A DNA stretch of 64,000 nt, from NCBI GenBank assembly GCA_964620125.1, contig CAZUGQ010000006.1, positions 62,001-126,000 of the forward strand. The letters run 5' to 3'. Under the pieces are notes generated by a model. It ran no database searches. It was not told where the DNA came from and was given only the letters and a program-made list of their open reading frames with translations. This DNA is from OLB6 sp964620125. GTDB lineage: Bacteria > Bacteroidota > Ignavibacteria > Kapaibacteriales > Kapaibacteriaceae. Below are positions 1-8,860 of this stretch, piece by piece (positions within the stretch are counted from its first letter, which is position 1; each line of letters begins with the position of its first letter). The position numbers and the translations under genes were made by a program.

Positions 1-720
1 AACGATGCGCCCCTTGTACATCACGATCACGTCGTCGGCTATCTCTGCAATCACCCCCAGATCGTGTGTGATGAACATCATGCTCATGCCATGCGAACGC
101 TGCAAGCGGCGCATTAGGTCGAGAATGGTTGCCTGTACGGTTACGTCCAAAGCTGTTGTTGGCTCATCAGCAATAAGGAGATCAGGATTACAGCTCATGG
201 CCATGGCAATCATCACGCGCTGCTTCTGTCCACCGGAAAGCTGATGGGGGTAGGATGACAGCATGGTCTCCGGCCTTGGCAGCTGGACTTCGTTGAGCAG
301 TTCCAGGGCTCGCGTACGGGCCTCGGCTTTGTCTACCTTCTGATGAAGCCGTATGGCTTCGACGATCTGATCACCACATGTGAACACGGGATTCAGACTC
401 GTCATCGGTTCCTGGAAGATCATTGCAATGCGATTGCCGCGATAGGTTCGCATGCGATCTTCGGACACCTGAAGCAGGTCCGTTACGGAACCGTCAGCCT
501 CATGAAACAACACCTGCCCGCTCACGATACGTCCCGGCGGAGTTTGTATCAGACGCATCACACTTAGGCTGGCAACACTCTTGCCCGATCCGCTTTCGCC
601 AACGATTCCAAGCGTTCTGCCACGTTGAACGGAAAAACTCACGTCGTTCACGGCCTTCACCGTGGCCTGTTCCGTACGAAACTCCGTGACTAGGTTGCGA
701 ATATCGAGGAGTGGCTCCAT
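1..720 (-). CDS. oligopeptide/dipeptide ABC transporter ATP-binding protein (3'-truncated by window edge)
   Basis: The frame is open from an ATG at 720 to the window edge, giving at least 240 residues with no stop, so the C-terminus lies outside the window. Walker A GESGSGKS is at about residues 41-48, the Q-loop in IFQEPMTSLNP at about 102-110, the ABC signature LSGGQKQR at about 161-168, Walker B LLIADEP at about 181-187, and the switch histidine in MFITHDLG. The combination FQEPMTSLNP plus ADEPTTALDVT is typical of the OppD/DppD subfamily, which energises uptake of peptides or related solutes at the cytoplasmic face of the inner membrane. No permease or binding protein is visible in the window, so the substrate is unknown. 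A TATCTTTG promoter-like element sits five bases before the start codon. Confidence 0.9.
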   Translation of the reverse strand, partial: MEPLLDIRNLVTEFRTEQATVKAVNDVSFSVQRGRTLGIVGESGSGKSVASLSVMRLIQTPPGRIVSGQVLFHEADGSVTDLLQVSEDRMRTYRGNRIAMIFQEPMTSLNPVFTCGDQIVEAIRLHQKVDKAEARTRALELLNEVQLPRPETMLSSYPHQLSGGQKQRVMIAMAMSCNPDLLIADEPTTALDVTVQATILDLMRRLQRSHGMSMMFITHDLGVIAEIADDVIVMYKGRIV

Positions 721-725
721 GCGGG

Positions 726-733
726 CAAAGATA
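726..733 (-). promoter_or_regulatory. Bacteroidota-type -7 element before the ABC ATPase
   Basis: On the minus strand TATCTTTG fits the Bacteroidota sigma-A -7 consensus TAnnTTTG exactly and ends five bases before the ATG at 720. If transcription starts about where expected for such an element, the mRNA would be leaderless or nearly so. No clear -33 TTTG is seen. An AGGGGGCT octamer lies immediately upstream (739-746). Confidence 0.5.
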
Positions 734-745
734 GTGGCAGGGGGC

Positions 746-2041
746 TCACCACCCCTGACGAAGCCGACGGGAAATGACGTAGGCATATAGCGATGAGAGC
801 ACGCTGCCAATGCCGATGGCAATGCTCGCCGCCAGTGCACCGTGAACCGTTCCCAACACCGTGAACACCGTCATACACAACGCCATCGTTCCCACCTCAA
901 TGGCCATGCTCACCGATACGTGAATCGTCTGATGCGTGGCAATCATGACAGATCGCTGAAGAGAGTACATTGCCGCAGTCACCGGTACGATGATCAGCAA
1001 CTGCGTTGGCAGAATAGCAAGCTGAACAAGATTCGGCTCGAGCGCAAAAACATACGTGTAGGTAAGCGACAAAAGCGGCGTAGCCACAACGATGATCATT
1101 AAAACGGAAGTGGCAAGGGTAATCCATACTCCCACCCGCCGAACAACACGATAGTGCGCCGGGCTCATGCCCAAGAACGTGATGCCAACTTCCTGATACG
1201 AAAAGCCAAAGCTCCGGAATACAAAGAGGAGGGAGCTTACAACCGGAATCACGGCAAGTGACTCTACCGCCATTGGCATGCGATTGACGAAGAAGGACAA
1301 GAGCGGTGTGGCGAAGAAACTCACAACCGATGTAAGAGCCAGCGGGGCATAGAACTGTATGATCCGACGATCGGTAAGTGGCTCTGAAGCTCCTTCGTCC
1401 TCAGCATCCGGCTGCCGACGGGCAATCAACCAGATGGCAGTACCTTCGAGTACCACGCCGGCCGTAAGGCCTACGCATCCCACAACAACTCCCTCTACTC
1501 CATACGCCGACAGCAACAATCCGCTGGCTGCCATAGACAGCAACCGTGCAATGGTTCCTATGGCCACACTTCTGGTTAGCCCCCTTCGAATCAACAGCCC
1601 CTGATAGAAACGGCGTACTCCAATGGCTGCTGGCCAGGGAATCATGCAGAGCAGCCCAACATGAACTCTCCATGCAACCTCGGATGGTAGGCCAATGATG
1701 TTGAGTGCCACGAGGTCGAACACCGGCGGAATACATATCCCGATCATCAGAACCGTAACCAGCCAGTTAAGGCGCACCATGAATCGGTGAAGCAACGAAC
1801 GCGAGTGATCGTCGCGACTAAGTGCCACCGAAGCGCTCAGCAATGCGATAACCGGACTCTCGATAAGCATCGCGATTGCCGCAGCAACCCCGTACGCAGC
1901 GAGGTTTACCGTAGGATCGGCAAGCCTAGCCACCAGAGCTGCTAGAATGGGTCCCTCCATTGCCATCATCAGCCAGGTACTGCTTAGGGGGATCCAGAAC
2001 CTGACCACGTTGCGCTCGGTAATCACAGCACAAATATTCAC
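746..2041 (-). CDS. MATE-like multidrug/solute exporter
   Basis: A 431-residue, very hydrophobic protein with roughly 12 predicted membrane segments separated by short loops; there is no signal peptide and no soluble domain. The N-terminal half carries the pattern STWLMMAMEGPILAALVARL followed by long hydrophobic helices, resembling the MatE / polysaccharide-flippase superfamily rather than MFS proteins. The likely role is secondary-active export of a drug-like or lipid-linked molecule across the inner membrane; the substrate cannot be inferred. The upstream-most start is GTG at 2041; internal Met codons near residue 25 are alternatives. It ends 25 bases upstream of the ABC ATPase start on the same strand, so the two may be cotranscribed. 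AGGGGGCT octamers lie at 739 and 1578. Confidence 0.6.
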   Translation of the reverse strand: MNICAVITERNVVRFWIPLSSTWLMMAMEGPILAALVARLADPTVNLAAYGVAAAIAMLIESPVIALLSASVALSRDDHSRSLLHRFMVRLNWLVTVLMIGICIPPVFDLVALNIIGLPSEVAWRVHVGLLCMIPWPAAIGVRRFYQGLLIRRGLTRSVAIGTIARLLSMAASGLLLSAYGVEGVVVGCVGLTAGVVLEGTAIWLIARRQPDAEDEGASEPLTDRRIIQFYAPLALTSVVSFFATPLLSFFVNRMPMAVESLAVIPVVSSLLFVFRSFGFSYQEVGITFLGMSPAHYRVVRRVGVWITLATSVLMIIVVATPLLSLTYTYVFALEPNLVQLAILPTQLLIIVPVTAAMYSLQRSVMIATHQTIHVSVSMAIEVGTMALCMTVFTVLGTVHGALAASIAIGIGSVLSSLYAYVISRRLRQGW

Positions 2042-2222
2042 TCAATGAGTTCCGGGCGAGCTCTTGTTGTATGAATTGCGTTACACAATGGTTGTTTACG
2101 CATAACACGCCGCTAACAGTGCCGTAACGCTGGCCGGATAGTTTCGAACGACAATTCTGCGGCTACCCTGCACAGCTGCACCTGTTCGAGAACACCCAAC
2201 CCACTTATTAAAGGTTTCCACC

Positions 2223-4079
2223 ATGAAGCGTTCGCTCCTTGCGATTGCTATGTGCTGCGCCATTGTGGCCAATGCACAAGATTTTCCAGTGAAGATCGAG
2301 CCTGTGACAATGATTCCCTATCTGCAGGGAAGAGTTGTTGTTCCACCAGCACCTCTGAAGTATCAGAACATCTTTGTTGGTGGCGTTGACAGCGTTGCCA
2401 TTCTCGACGCTGCTGGACGTCCAGCAGGAAAAGCTCCAGCAAAACAGTGGCATGACTACATTGGCTATGCCTCCGATCCATCCGGCATGTCGCTGGGATA
2501 TGCCGTGGTGAATCATGAAATGACGGAAGCAAATCCGAAGATCGGCGACGGCGGTGGCATGACGATGTTCAAGCTCGGCAAGAAGTCCGACGGTACCCTC
2601 GAAGTACTCGAGCAAACCTTGGCAGACGGCCGTACCGGCAAGTTTTTCAACGTGGACTTCGTGAACACCGTTGGAGAAACAGGCATGAACTGCGGTGGTA
2701 TCTCAAAGAATAATCGCATCTGGACTGCAGAAGAATGGTACCAAACAAGCAATGCCGGTATCTACGCTAATGGTGAAGGCTTCCGCGACACCAGCGATTT
2801 TGTGATCGGCTCCAAAGTTCCATCCGGTTTTCCAGGTCTTGACGGCAAGGCAATCAAGCGCTATCAAAATCTGAACTGGATGGTAGAAATTGACCCGGTA
2901 AACGCCAAGGCCATTCGCAAGCAGTACAACTGGAGCCGTCAAGGTTTCGAAGCTGGCGTAGTCATGGATGACAACAAGACGGTATACCTGTTCGAAGATG
3001 GTGCTGCTGGACGTTCCATTCTTACCAAGTTCGTTGCTGACGAACCCGGCGACATGACCAAGGGCAAGCTGTACTTCTATAAGCAGGATGCAAACGCCTT
3101 TACGGGCACGTGGGTGCAAGTACCAAACGACCCAGCAACAAACTGGGATATCATGGTTGCTCCTCATACATGGGCAGCACAAAACGGCATTACTGGTTTC
3201 ACCCGCCTCGAATGGGGTCAAGTAAACAAGACGGACGGTAAGATCTACATCACGGAAACGGGTAACGATAATCCATCCAATGCATACAAGAGCGCAAAGG
3301 CTGCTGGTTGGACACTACCAAAGCACCTGCGCGATCGCGCCGCTTCCATGGGAATCACAGAAGATAGTTCAGCATATCGCGACTACTATGGTCGTGTTCT
3401 GGTGTTTGACCCTGCCGACAACAGCATCCGCTCCTTCCTCGAAGGCGGACCAGCGCTCACGGACGCCCAAGCTGTTCCAAGTATGTACCCTGAAAAGCAC
3501 CTTTCAAACCCAGACGGCATCGGCTTCCTCTATGTAAATGGCAAGACGTTTATGATGATACAGGAAGACCTTAACGGTGTAAGCATGGGTCGGATGCCAA
3601 ACACCGGCATGCGTGGCACCAACTGCGAAGCCTGGTTGCTTGACATGTCGAAAGAGCCAACCATCAACAACCTGTATCGCTTGGCTATCACCCCGTATGG
3701 CACTGAAGTTACTGGCTTTGCTACGTACGACGATGGAAATGTTGTGCTCATCAATTCCCAACATCCAATTAGCGCCGAGATTACGGATGCTGCTGCAAAG
3801 AACTCTCTCACCTTTGCTCTGAGCGGTCTTAAGCAACTAGTGTCCAGCATCGAGGAGAGTGAAGGGGACAATCCATCCGGCATCAAGGTGTTCCCCAACC
3901 CTACGTCGAGCGAGTTGAATTTCTCCGAGCAGATTGATGCTGCTCTCTACAACGCCGCTGGTGAGCGAGTTCGCGAAGTTCGTGGTGCAAGCTCGATTGG
4001 TGTTGCCGATCTGCCAAATGGTGTGTACTACCTCATGTCGAGTGATGGAAAGACGCAACAGATTGTTCTGCAGCGCTAA
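2223..4079 (+). CDS. secreted PhoX-like (DUF839) protein with T9SS sorting domain
   Basis: 618 residues. A Sec signal peptide (MKRSLLAIAMCCAIVANAQ) is followed by a PhoX/DUF839-like beta-propeller: VVNHE near residue 99, MNCGGISKNNRIWTAEEW near 158-175, FEDGAAGRSILTKFV near 256-270, NPDGIGF near 430 and GFATYDDGNVVLINSQHP near 500. PhoX proteins are Ca/Fe-dependent extracytoplasmic phosphatases; assignment to the fold is good, but phosphatase activity is not proven. The last ~75 residues (VFPNPTSSELNF to GVYYLMSSDGKTQQIVLQR) form a type A T9SS C-terminal domain, so the product should be exported to the cell surface or medium. The gene is divergent from the exporter and is closed by a hairpin terminator at 4111. 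Confidence 0.85.
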   Translation: MKRSLLAIAMCCAIVANAQDFPVKIEPVTMIPYLQGRVVVPPAPLKYQNIFVGGVDSVAILDAAGRPAGKAPAKQWHDYIGYASDPSGMSLGYAVVNHEMTEANPKIGDGGGMTMFKLGKKSDGTLEVLEQTLADGRTGKFFNVDFVNTVGETGMNCGGISKNNRIWTAEEWYQTSNAGIYANGEGFRDTSDFVIGSKVPSGFPGLDGKAIKRYQNLNWMVEIDPVNAKAIRKQYNWSRQGFEAGVVMDDNKTVYLFEDGAAGRSILTKFVADEPGDMTKGKLYFYKQDANAFTGTWVQVPNDPATNWDIMVAPHTWAAQNGITGFTRLEWGQVNKTDGKIYITETGNDNPSNAYKSAKAAGWTLPKHLRDRAASMGITEDSSAYRDYYGRVLVFDPADNSIRSFLEGGPALTDAQAVPSMYPEKHLSNPDGIGFLYVNGKTFMMIQEDLNGVSMGRMPNTGMRGTNCEAWLLDMSKEPTINNLYRLAITPYGTEVTGFATYDDGNVVLINSQHPISAEITDAAAKNSLTFALSGLKQLVSSIEESEGDNPSGIKVFPNPTSSELNFSEQIDAALYNAAGERVREVRGASSIGVADLPNGVYYLMSSDGKTQQIVLQR

Positions 4080-4110
4080 GCGTTCGTAGTCGGTCAATTT
4101 TCAGGAGAAG

Positions 4111-4150
4111 GGATCAGCAAGAGATTCTCTTGCTGATCCTTTCTCGTTTC
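4111..4150 (+). terminator. Rho-independent terminator after PhoX-like gene
   Basis: The inverted repeat GGATCAGCAAGA / TCTTGCTGATCC (4111-4122 and 4128-4139) makes a 12-bp perfect stem with a short loop, followed by the T-rich run TTTCTCGTTTC. It begins 31 bases after the stop codon. Confidence 0.8.
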
Positions 4151-4169
4151 CATACCTGCTTGAATCGTT

Positions 4170-6110
4170 ATGAAAGTCCTTCTGTTTTTCACTGCAGCAG
4201 CCGCCTCAGGTGTACTGGTTGGCACAACACAACCCAATTACCATCAGCAGCGATATGATCGCGTATGGTCGTTTATTGCTGATACACGTACCGCTGTGTA
4301 CAACAGGTGCGACTCTTTGAGTGTCGCCGTTGAAGCAATGTCTGGCCCGAGGGATGTACCTGCTGTGCTTGATGCCTACGAACGTTTGCGCGGCGCATGG
4401 AAAGCCATCGAACCACTAGCCGAATACAGCGATCCACAACAGGTAAGCTGGTTCATCAACGGAGCGCCGTTGCCCCGGCTCGATCCAAAATCACAGTACG
4501 TTGAAGTTCTCGAGCCCTCCGGCCTGCAGGTTATCGACGAACTTCTGCATGCACCTGATGAAGATGTGCTGGCCTCTCAACAGCATCTTCAAACACTCGT
4601 GGGCTCACTACGTTCCAGCTTGACAGACCTGTTCTCGGTACTTGTTAACTCCCGTTGGACGAGCCGCATGCAGCTCGAAGCGTGCCGGTCTGGATTGATC
4701 CGCATTACGTCGCTTGGGCTCACTGCCTTCGACCGACCAGCCTCCGACCCCCGCCCTTCCGACAACGTGGTGCCACTGCAGACCATCGGCTTTGTCTTGT
4801 GGGGTTTTCGTCAGCAGCTCGAAGCAACCAATGCTAAATATCTCGCATCCAGGGCTGATTCACTCCTTAGCCTTGGCATTCGAATGATACGGTCTGCAAA
4901 CAGTGATGACGACCTAGATAAGGCTGAACTCATCAGAGCCTCGTTAGATCCGCTTTATGCGGTGGTAGTGGACATACAGATGGCCTTGCAGATCGAGTTT
5001 GCTGATGAAGCACTCGCCATCACCCCGCCGCTGGATGCTCGCTCTCGAAGCATGTTTGCGAACAACACACTGGATCCGTACACCTGGGCAGGCGTTAGCC
5101 GCAAATCCGTTACGGATTCTATGATTGAGCTTGGCAGAACCTTGTTCTTCGATCCTGTGCTCTCCAGCAATGGTGAGCGGGCTTGCGCCTCCTGCCACCT
5201 TCCGGAGCTTGCGTTCACGGATGGACGAGTTAAGAGTATGGCATTTGACCGTCAGGGAACAGTTCGGCGTAATGCACCAACACTCATCAACGCCGTGCTT
5301 GCCAAGCGATTCTTTCTTGACCTTCGTGGTGAACGGCTCAGCGAAGTGGTAGAGCATGTGATTAATGATGAGCGTGAGTTTAACTTCAATGTGCTAAGCG
5401 TAGTGCGACGCCTGGAGTCTTCACCTGAATACAGGGCCCGGTTTACTACTGTTTTTGCCCAATGGGGCGAGTCAGCAATTACCCCAACAAATGTGAACAT
5501 TGCCTTGGCTGCATACCTTGGTACACTGGTCAATCTTAACAGTCCTGTTGATCGGTATCTGCGAGGTGAAGCTGTAACGTTGAATCCATCCGTGCGGCGG
5601 GGGTTCAACCTCTTTATGGGGAGGGCTGCCTGTGGCACATGCCATTTTGCCCCTACCTTCGCTGGATATGTTCCCCCCGCCTTCATGGAATCGGAAAGCG
5701 AGGTGCTCGGCATTCCAACTGCACCAGATACTGCCAATGCCATCCTTGATCCAGACCCCGGCAGGTACGGTGGCGCATTGCGCGATGGTGCCGAGATTTT
5801 TCGCCACTCGTTTAAAACGCCAACCATCCGCAACGTGAAACTCACAGCCCCTTACATGCACAACGGCGCCTTCCCAAGTCTGCGCGATGTGGTAAAGTTT
5901 TATGATCTGGGAGGGGGCTCAGGCATTGGCGCCATTGCTGCTCACCAAACGTTGGCATCGGACAGACTTGACTTCACCGATAAGGACTACGACGATCTGA
6001 TTGCCTTCATGGAAGCATTAACGGATACGACCGGATTTGCTCGAATGCCAGCACATCTTCCCTCCGTGCCTGGCATGTCGGATCACCGTGAGATTGGCGG
6101 AGAATATTAA
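4170..6110 (+). CDS. di-heme cytochrome c peroxidase (MauG/CcpA family) with N-terminal helical domain
   Basis: 646 residues with an N-terminal signal sequence. Residues ~25-300 are helical and contain WFINGAPLPRLDPKSQYVEV and EPSGLQVIDELL, the imelysin-like extension often found on Bacteroidota cytochrome-c peroxidases. The catalytic part has two heme c sites, CASCH at residue 339 (after GRTLFFDPVLSSNGERA) and CGTCH at residue 488, then the family motif LTAPYMHNGAFPSLRDVVKFYD near 570-590. Such enzymes reduce H2O2 with electrons from cytochromes, or oxidise protein/small-molecule substrates (MauG-like), in the periplasm. It starts 30 bases after the upstream terminator hairpin and ends five bases before the heme/copper protein, so the two form an operon. 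Confidence 0.9.
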   Translation: MKVLLFFTAAAASGVLVGTTQPNYHQQRYDRVWSFIADTRTAVYNRCDSLSVAVEAMSGPRDVPAVLDAYERLRGAWKAIEPLAEYSDPQQVSWFINGAPLPRLDPKSQYVEVLEPSGLQVIDELLHAPDEDVLASQQHLQTLVGSLRSSLTDLFSVLVNSRWTSRMQLEACRSGLIRITSLGLTAFDRPASDPRPSDNVVPLQTIGFVLWGFRQQLEATNAKYLASRADSLLSLGIRMIRSANSDDDLDKAELIRASLDPLYAVVVDIQMALQIEFADEALAITPPLDARSRSMFANNTLDPYTWAGVSRKSVTDSMIELGRTLFFDPVLSSNGERACASCHLPELAFTDGRVKSMAFDRQGTVRRNAPTLINAVLAKRFFLDLRGERLSEVVEHVINDEREFNFNVLSVVRRLESSPEYRARFTTVFAQWGESAITPTNVNIALAAYLGTLVNLNSPVDRYLRGEAVTLNPSVRRGFNLFMGRAACGTCHFAPTFAGYVPPAFMESESEVLGIPTAPDTANAILDPDPGRYGGALRDGAEIFRHSFKTPTIRNVKLTAPYMHNGAFPSLRDVVKFYDLGGGSGIGAIAAHQTLASDRLDFTDKDYDDLIAFMEALTDTTGFARMPAHLPSVPGMSDHREIGGEY

Positions 6111-6115
6111 CATCC

Positions 6116-7441
6116 ATGAAGCAACCGCTGTGCATCGTTCTGGTGGGTATTGTTGGTCATGTCCTTTCGATTGCACAGCCAGCAGCCATAACGTTTACTC
6201 AGCACGTTGCACCGATTATCTACCGCAACTGCACTCCTTGCCATGTTGATGGCGGTCCCGGACCATTCCCCCTTGTCACGTACTCCCAGGTTAGTGCCAA
6301 GGCGTCCATGATTGCCATGGTTACGCAGGACCGGTACATGCCTCCACAACGCAACGATCCTACGTACCGAAGCTTCGCCCACGAACGAAGGCTTACGGAT
6401 AGCGACATTCAAACCATCAGGTCTTGGGTGCAATCGGGAAAAAAGGAGGGAGCGCAACGGTTCCTACCAAAGCCCCCTACCACGCAGGCAAACCGATCGA
6501 TACATGGTAAGCCGCACATCACACTAAGCATGCCGTCGGCAGTTCCCATTCCCGGCAACAACCAGCAGACGTATGTGTGTTACGCCATTCCGTTTGAGTT
6601 GGACAAAGAATATCAGGCACGTGGCATCGAGTATGTACCCAGCAATCGCAAGCTTGCACACCATGCTAGCTATCAGATTCTTGAAGTAGCACCCGATGTT
6701 ATGCTCGACAGCATACCACGTTACTTTTTCTACGAACCTGGACGGCGTGTTGTTGATGACGTAGACTACAATTACTTCAAGCTCATCAGTCCTACGTATG
6801 GTCCACCAATCGAAACCTTCCATGGCGGTTGGCTTCCGGGAAGCTCACCGTGGGTGTACCCAGATGGCATAGGCTTCCGATTACCTCGCCGCGGCGTGCT
6901 CATGTTGCGCAACCTGCACTACGCACCAACACCGGTTCCATCGTCTGACTCCGTTACCGTGCATATCTATCTGGGTAAGAAGGAATCACGAACCGTGACC
7001 TTTGCTGCATTCCGACCAGCAATCGGTGTTGCCGATACCGTTATCCGAGCCAACTCGGTAGACACTCACCGCATCTATGTTCGGATACCGCAGGACATCA
7101 GCCTGCTAAACATCAACCCACACATGCATCGTTTGGGGCGCAGCTTTACGGTCTGGGCAGAAACTCCATCGAAGGATACTATCAAGTTGTGCCGCATCCC
7201 CGACTGGGACTTTGATTGGCAGGACTTTTATCTGTTCAAGAATCCTGTTCACATTCCGGCAGGTAGCGTGTTGAATGCCATTGCCATTTTCGACAACACA
7301 CCGGCCAACCCCAATAACCCATTCTACCCACCGCGCGATGCACCATTCGAAGTTGGAATGGATGACACCAACGAGATGATGCGCTTAGTGCTTCTAGCTC
7401 TTGAGTATCGAAAAGGCGACGAAAAGATCAGGCTTGAGTGA
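6116..7441 (+). CDS. heme c protein with PHM-like copper monooxygenase fold
   Basis: 441 residues with a signal peptide. A cytochrome-c-like module comes first (CTPCH at residue 39, possible distal Met in RYMPP near residue 72). The rest resembles the copper type II, ascorbate-dependent monooxygenase fold: HH at residues 182-183, the NLHYAP histidine near 267, HMH at 336-338, and a Met in NEMM near 422. These match the CuH (His3) and CuM (His2Met) ligand sets of peptidylglycine hydroxylating monooxygenase. A function as an extracytoplasmic oxidoreductase is inferred; the substrate is unknown. It follows the di-heme peroxidase by five bases, suggesting a shared redox role. A longer paralogue with a T9SS tail lies at 28798-30363. 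Confidence 0.7.
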   Translation: MKQPLCIVLVGIVGHVLSIAQPAAITFTQHVAPIIYRNCTPCHVDGGPGPFPLVTYSQVSAKASMIAMVTQDRYMPPQRNDPTYRSFAHERRLTDSDIQTIRSWVQSGKKEGAQRFLPKPPTTQANRSIHGKPHITLSMPSAVPIPGNNQQTYVCYAIPFELDKEYQARGIEYVPSNRKLAHHASYQILEVAPDVMLDSIPRYFFYEPGRRVVDDVDYNYFKLISPTYGPPIETFHGGWLPGSSPWVYPDGIGFRLPRRGVLMLRNLHYAPTPVPSSDSVTVHIYLGKKESRTVTFAAFRPAIGVADTVIRANSVDTHRIYVRIPQDISLLNINPHMHRLGRSFTVWAETPSKDTIKLCRIPDWDFDWQDFYLFKNPVHIPAGSVLNAIAIFDNTPANPNNPFYPPRDAPFEVGMDDTNEMMRLVLLALEYRKGDEKIRLE

Positions 7442-7453
7442 ATCTACTTTTTG

Positions 7454-7461
7454 TAGCTTCA
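7454..7461 (+). promoter_or_regulatory. TAnnTTC -7-like element before the nuclease-like gene
   Basis: TAGCTTCA ends four bases before the ATG at 7466, the same geometry as TATCTTTG at 726 and TATCTTCG at 32221. A TTG lies 17 bases upstream of it (within TTGAGTG). It would give a leaderless message. Confidence 0.35.
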
Positions 7462-7465
7462 CGCC

Positions 7466-8665
7466 ATGATCGATTGCCAGAACACGATGCGGTTTGCCCG
7501 CATCGTACTTGTGTTGGGCATGTACCTTGTAGCGGCTTTCGCTGTATCTGCAGCCGATACTCTGCGAGTATGCACGTACAATGTGCTGAACTACGGTACC
7601 AGCAATGATGACGGTCGAATCCCCATGTATGCCACGATCATGCAGGAAATCAAACCTGATATTCTGGTCTGCCAGGAAGTGGTTGACAACTCCTTGGGGC
7701 CACAATTCATCAGCAACGTTCTCACATGGTCAAGCTTTGGTGCTTCACCGTTTGTAGACGGCCGCGACACAGACAATCAGCTCTTCTACGACCTCAGAAA
7801 ACTTCGTCTGCTCACCCATCGGCAGATCGGCACCGAGCTGCGCAACATCAGCGAATACATGCTGGAGCGTTTTCCAGTGGCTGGCCAGCAACCCGACACG
7901 CTGGTAGTGTACTCAGGTCATCTGAAGGCAAACAACGACGATGCTTCGGCAGCACAGCGTGGCCGCGAAGTGGCAGCAATGCAGGCCACCGCTTCCTCAG
8001 CCCCCTACCTTTTTTTCTGTGGCGACCTCAACGTATACAGTCCAAACGAAACTGCCTATCGTGCCCTCACGCAGCCTGCAATGGGGCGCACCTTTGTTGA
8101 TCCCTTGGGCACATCGTGGGTACGAAACACATCGCAACATGCAGCCCTGTACACACAATGCACTCGTGCCAACACCATCAGCGGTTGTGGCGGTGGCGTT
8201 GACGGCGGTCTTGACGATCGATTCGACTTTATTCTTTGTTCGCCGCAACTTGTATCGCGCATCGTGCCCGGAAGCTATTCGGCCTTTGGCAACGATGGAG
8301 TCCCGCGCTTAAACAGCAGCATCAACAATCCGACGAACCAAAGAGTATCATCAACCATTGCCGATGCCTTGCTCTGCGCCTCCGACCACCTACCGGTGTA
8401 TGCCGATGTGATCCTGGGAGATGTACCTGCACATGTCCACGATGAGGAAAGGCAGGGGGCCTTGTTACGCGCCCACTTTGATGGATCAACCTTAACGGTT
8501 TCCAATTGCACTCCCAACCAGCCACTTGAAATCTATAACGCTACGGGACAGCTACTGCATTCAACACTCGTCGTGGGTACCGAGATGTCTGTTCAACTGC
8601 CAAACCTCACCTCGGGCATCTACTTTGTAAAGCATCACGCCCACGTTGCTGTATTCATCTATTAA
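7466..8665 (+). CDS. secreted endonuclease/exonuclease/phosphatase-family protein with T9SS-like C-terminus
   Basis: 399 residues. A hydrophobic signal (RIVLVLGMYLVAAFAVSA) follows a short N-terminus; Met8 at 7487 is an alternative start. The body has EEP-fold signatures: VCTYNVLNYG near residue 35, PDILVCQEV near 67 (metal-binding Glu), YSGHLKANN near 152 and FCGDLNVYSPNETAYR near 184, then a DRFDFIL segment and SDHLPVYADV near 310 (catalytic Asp-His). The family cleaves phosphodiesters (DNase, sphingomyelinase, inositol phosphatase), and the exact substrate is not evident. The C-terminal ~70 residues (LEIYNATGQLLHS to LTSGIYFVKHHAHVAVFIY) look like a T9SS sorting domain, so it is probably an extracellular nuclease or phosphodiesterase. 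Confidence 0.8.
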   Translation: MIDCQNTMRFARIVLVLGMYLVAAFAVSAADTLRVCTYNVLNYGTSNDDGRIPMYATIMQEIKPDILVCQEVVDNSLGPQFISNVLTWSSFGASPFVDGRDTDNQLFYDLRKLRLLTHRQIGTELRNISEYMLERFPVAGQQPDTLVVYSGHLKANNDDASAAQRGREVAAMQATASSAPYLFFCGDLNVYSPNETAYRALTQPAMGRTFVDPLGTSWVRNTSQHAALYTQCTRANTISGCGGGVDGGLDDRFDFILCSPQLVSRIVPGSYSAFGNDGVPRLNSSINNPTNQRVSSTIADALLCASDHLPVYADVILGDVPAHVHDEERQGALLRAHFDGSTLTVSNCTPNQPLEIYNATGQLLHSTLVVGTEMSVQLPNLTSGIYFVKHHAHVAVFIY

Positions 8666-8772
8666 TCTTCGCTCAGCAACCAATTCCCATCGGAGTCCTA
8701 CACCTCCTCTCTACTGCACGGTCACGGTTACGGGAGCCTAGTACCTCACGCACATTGTGGTATAAGGTGCCA

Positions 8773-8860
8773 ACATTCACACATTCAAACATTCACACAT
8801 TCACACATTCACACATTCCCATATTTCCATATTCCCATATTCCCATATTCTCACATTCCC
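8773..8860. repeat. 8-bp tandem repeat, 11 units
   Basis: Eleven consecutive 8-bp units of the form A(C/T)ATTC(A/C)C: five ACATTCAC-like copies (one ACATTCAA), then ACATTCCC, then ATATTTCC/ATATTCCC/ATATTCTC copies, then ACATTCCC. The array fills the space between the nuclease-like gene and the convergent deoxyhypusine-synthase-like gene and overlaps that gene's last codon and stop. The period is not a multiple of three, so unit gain or loss would shift any frame read through it. Confidence 0.9.

Noticed and set aside
1..720. plus-strand open frames in the first 700 bases
   Set aside because: They are antisense shadows of the minus-strand ABC ATPase, whose motifs are clear when translated on the minus strand.
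8773..8860. CRISPR array
   Set aside because: The 8-bp units are contiguous with no spacers, and no cas genes are present, so this is a simple tandem repeat. The 14-bp repeat at 25488 fails for the same reason.
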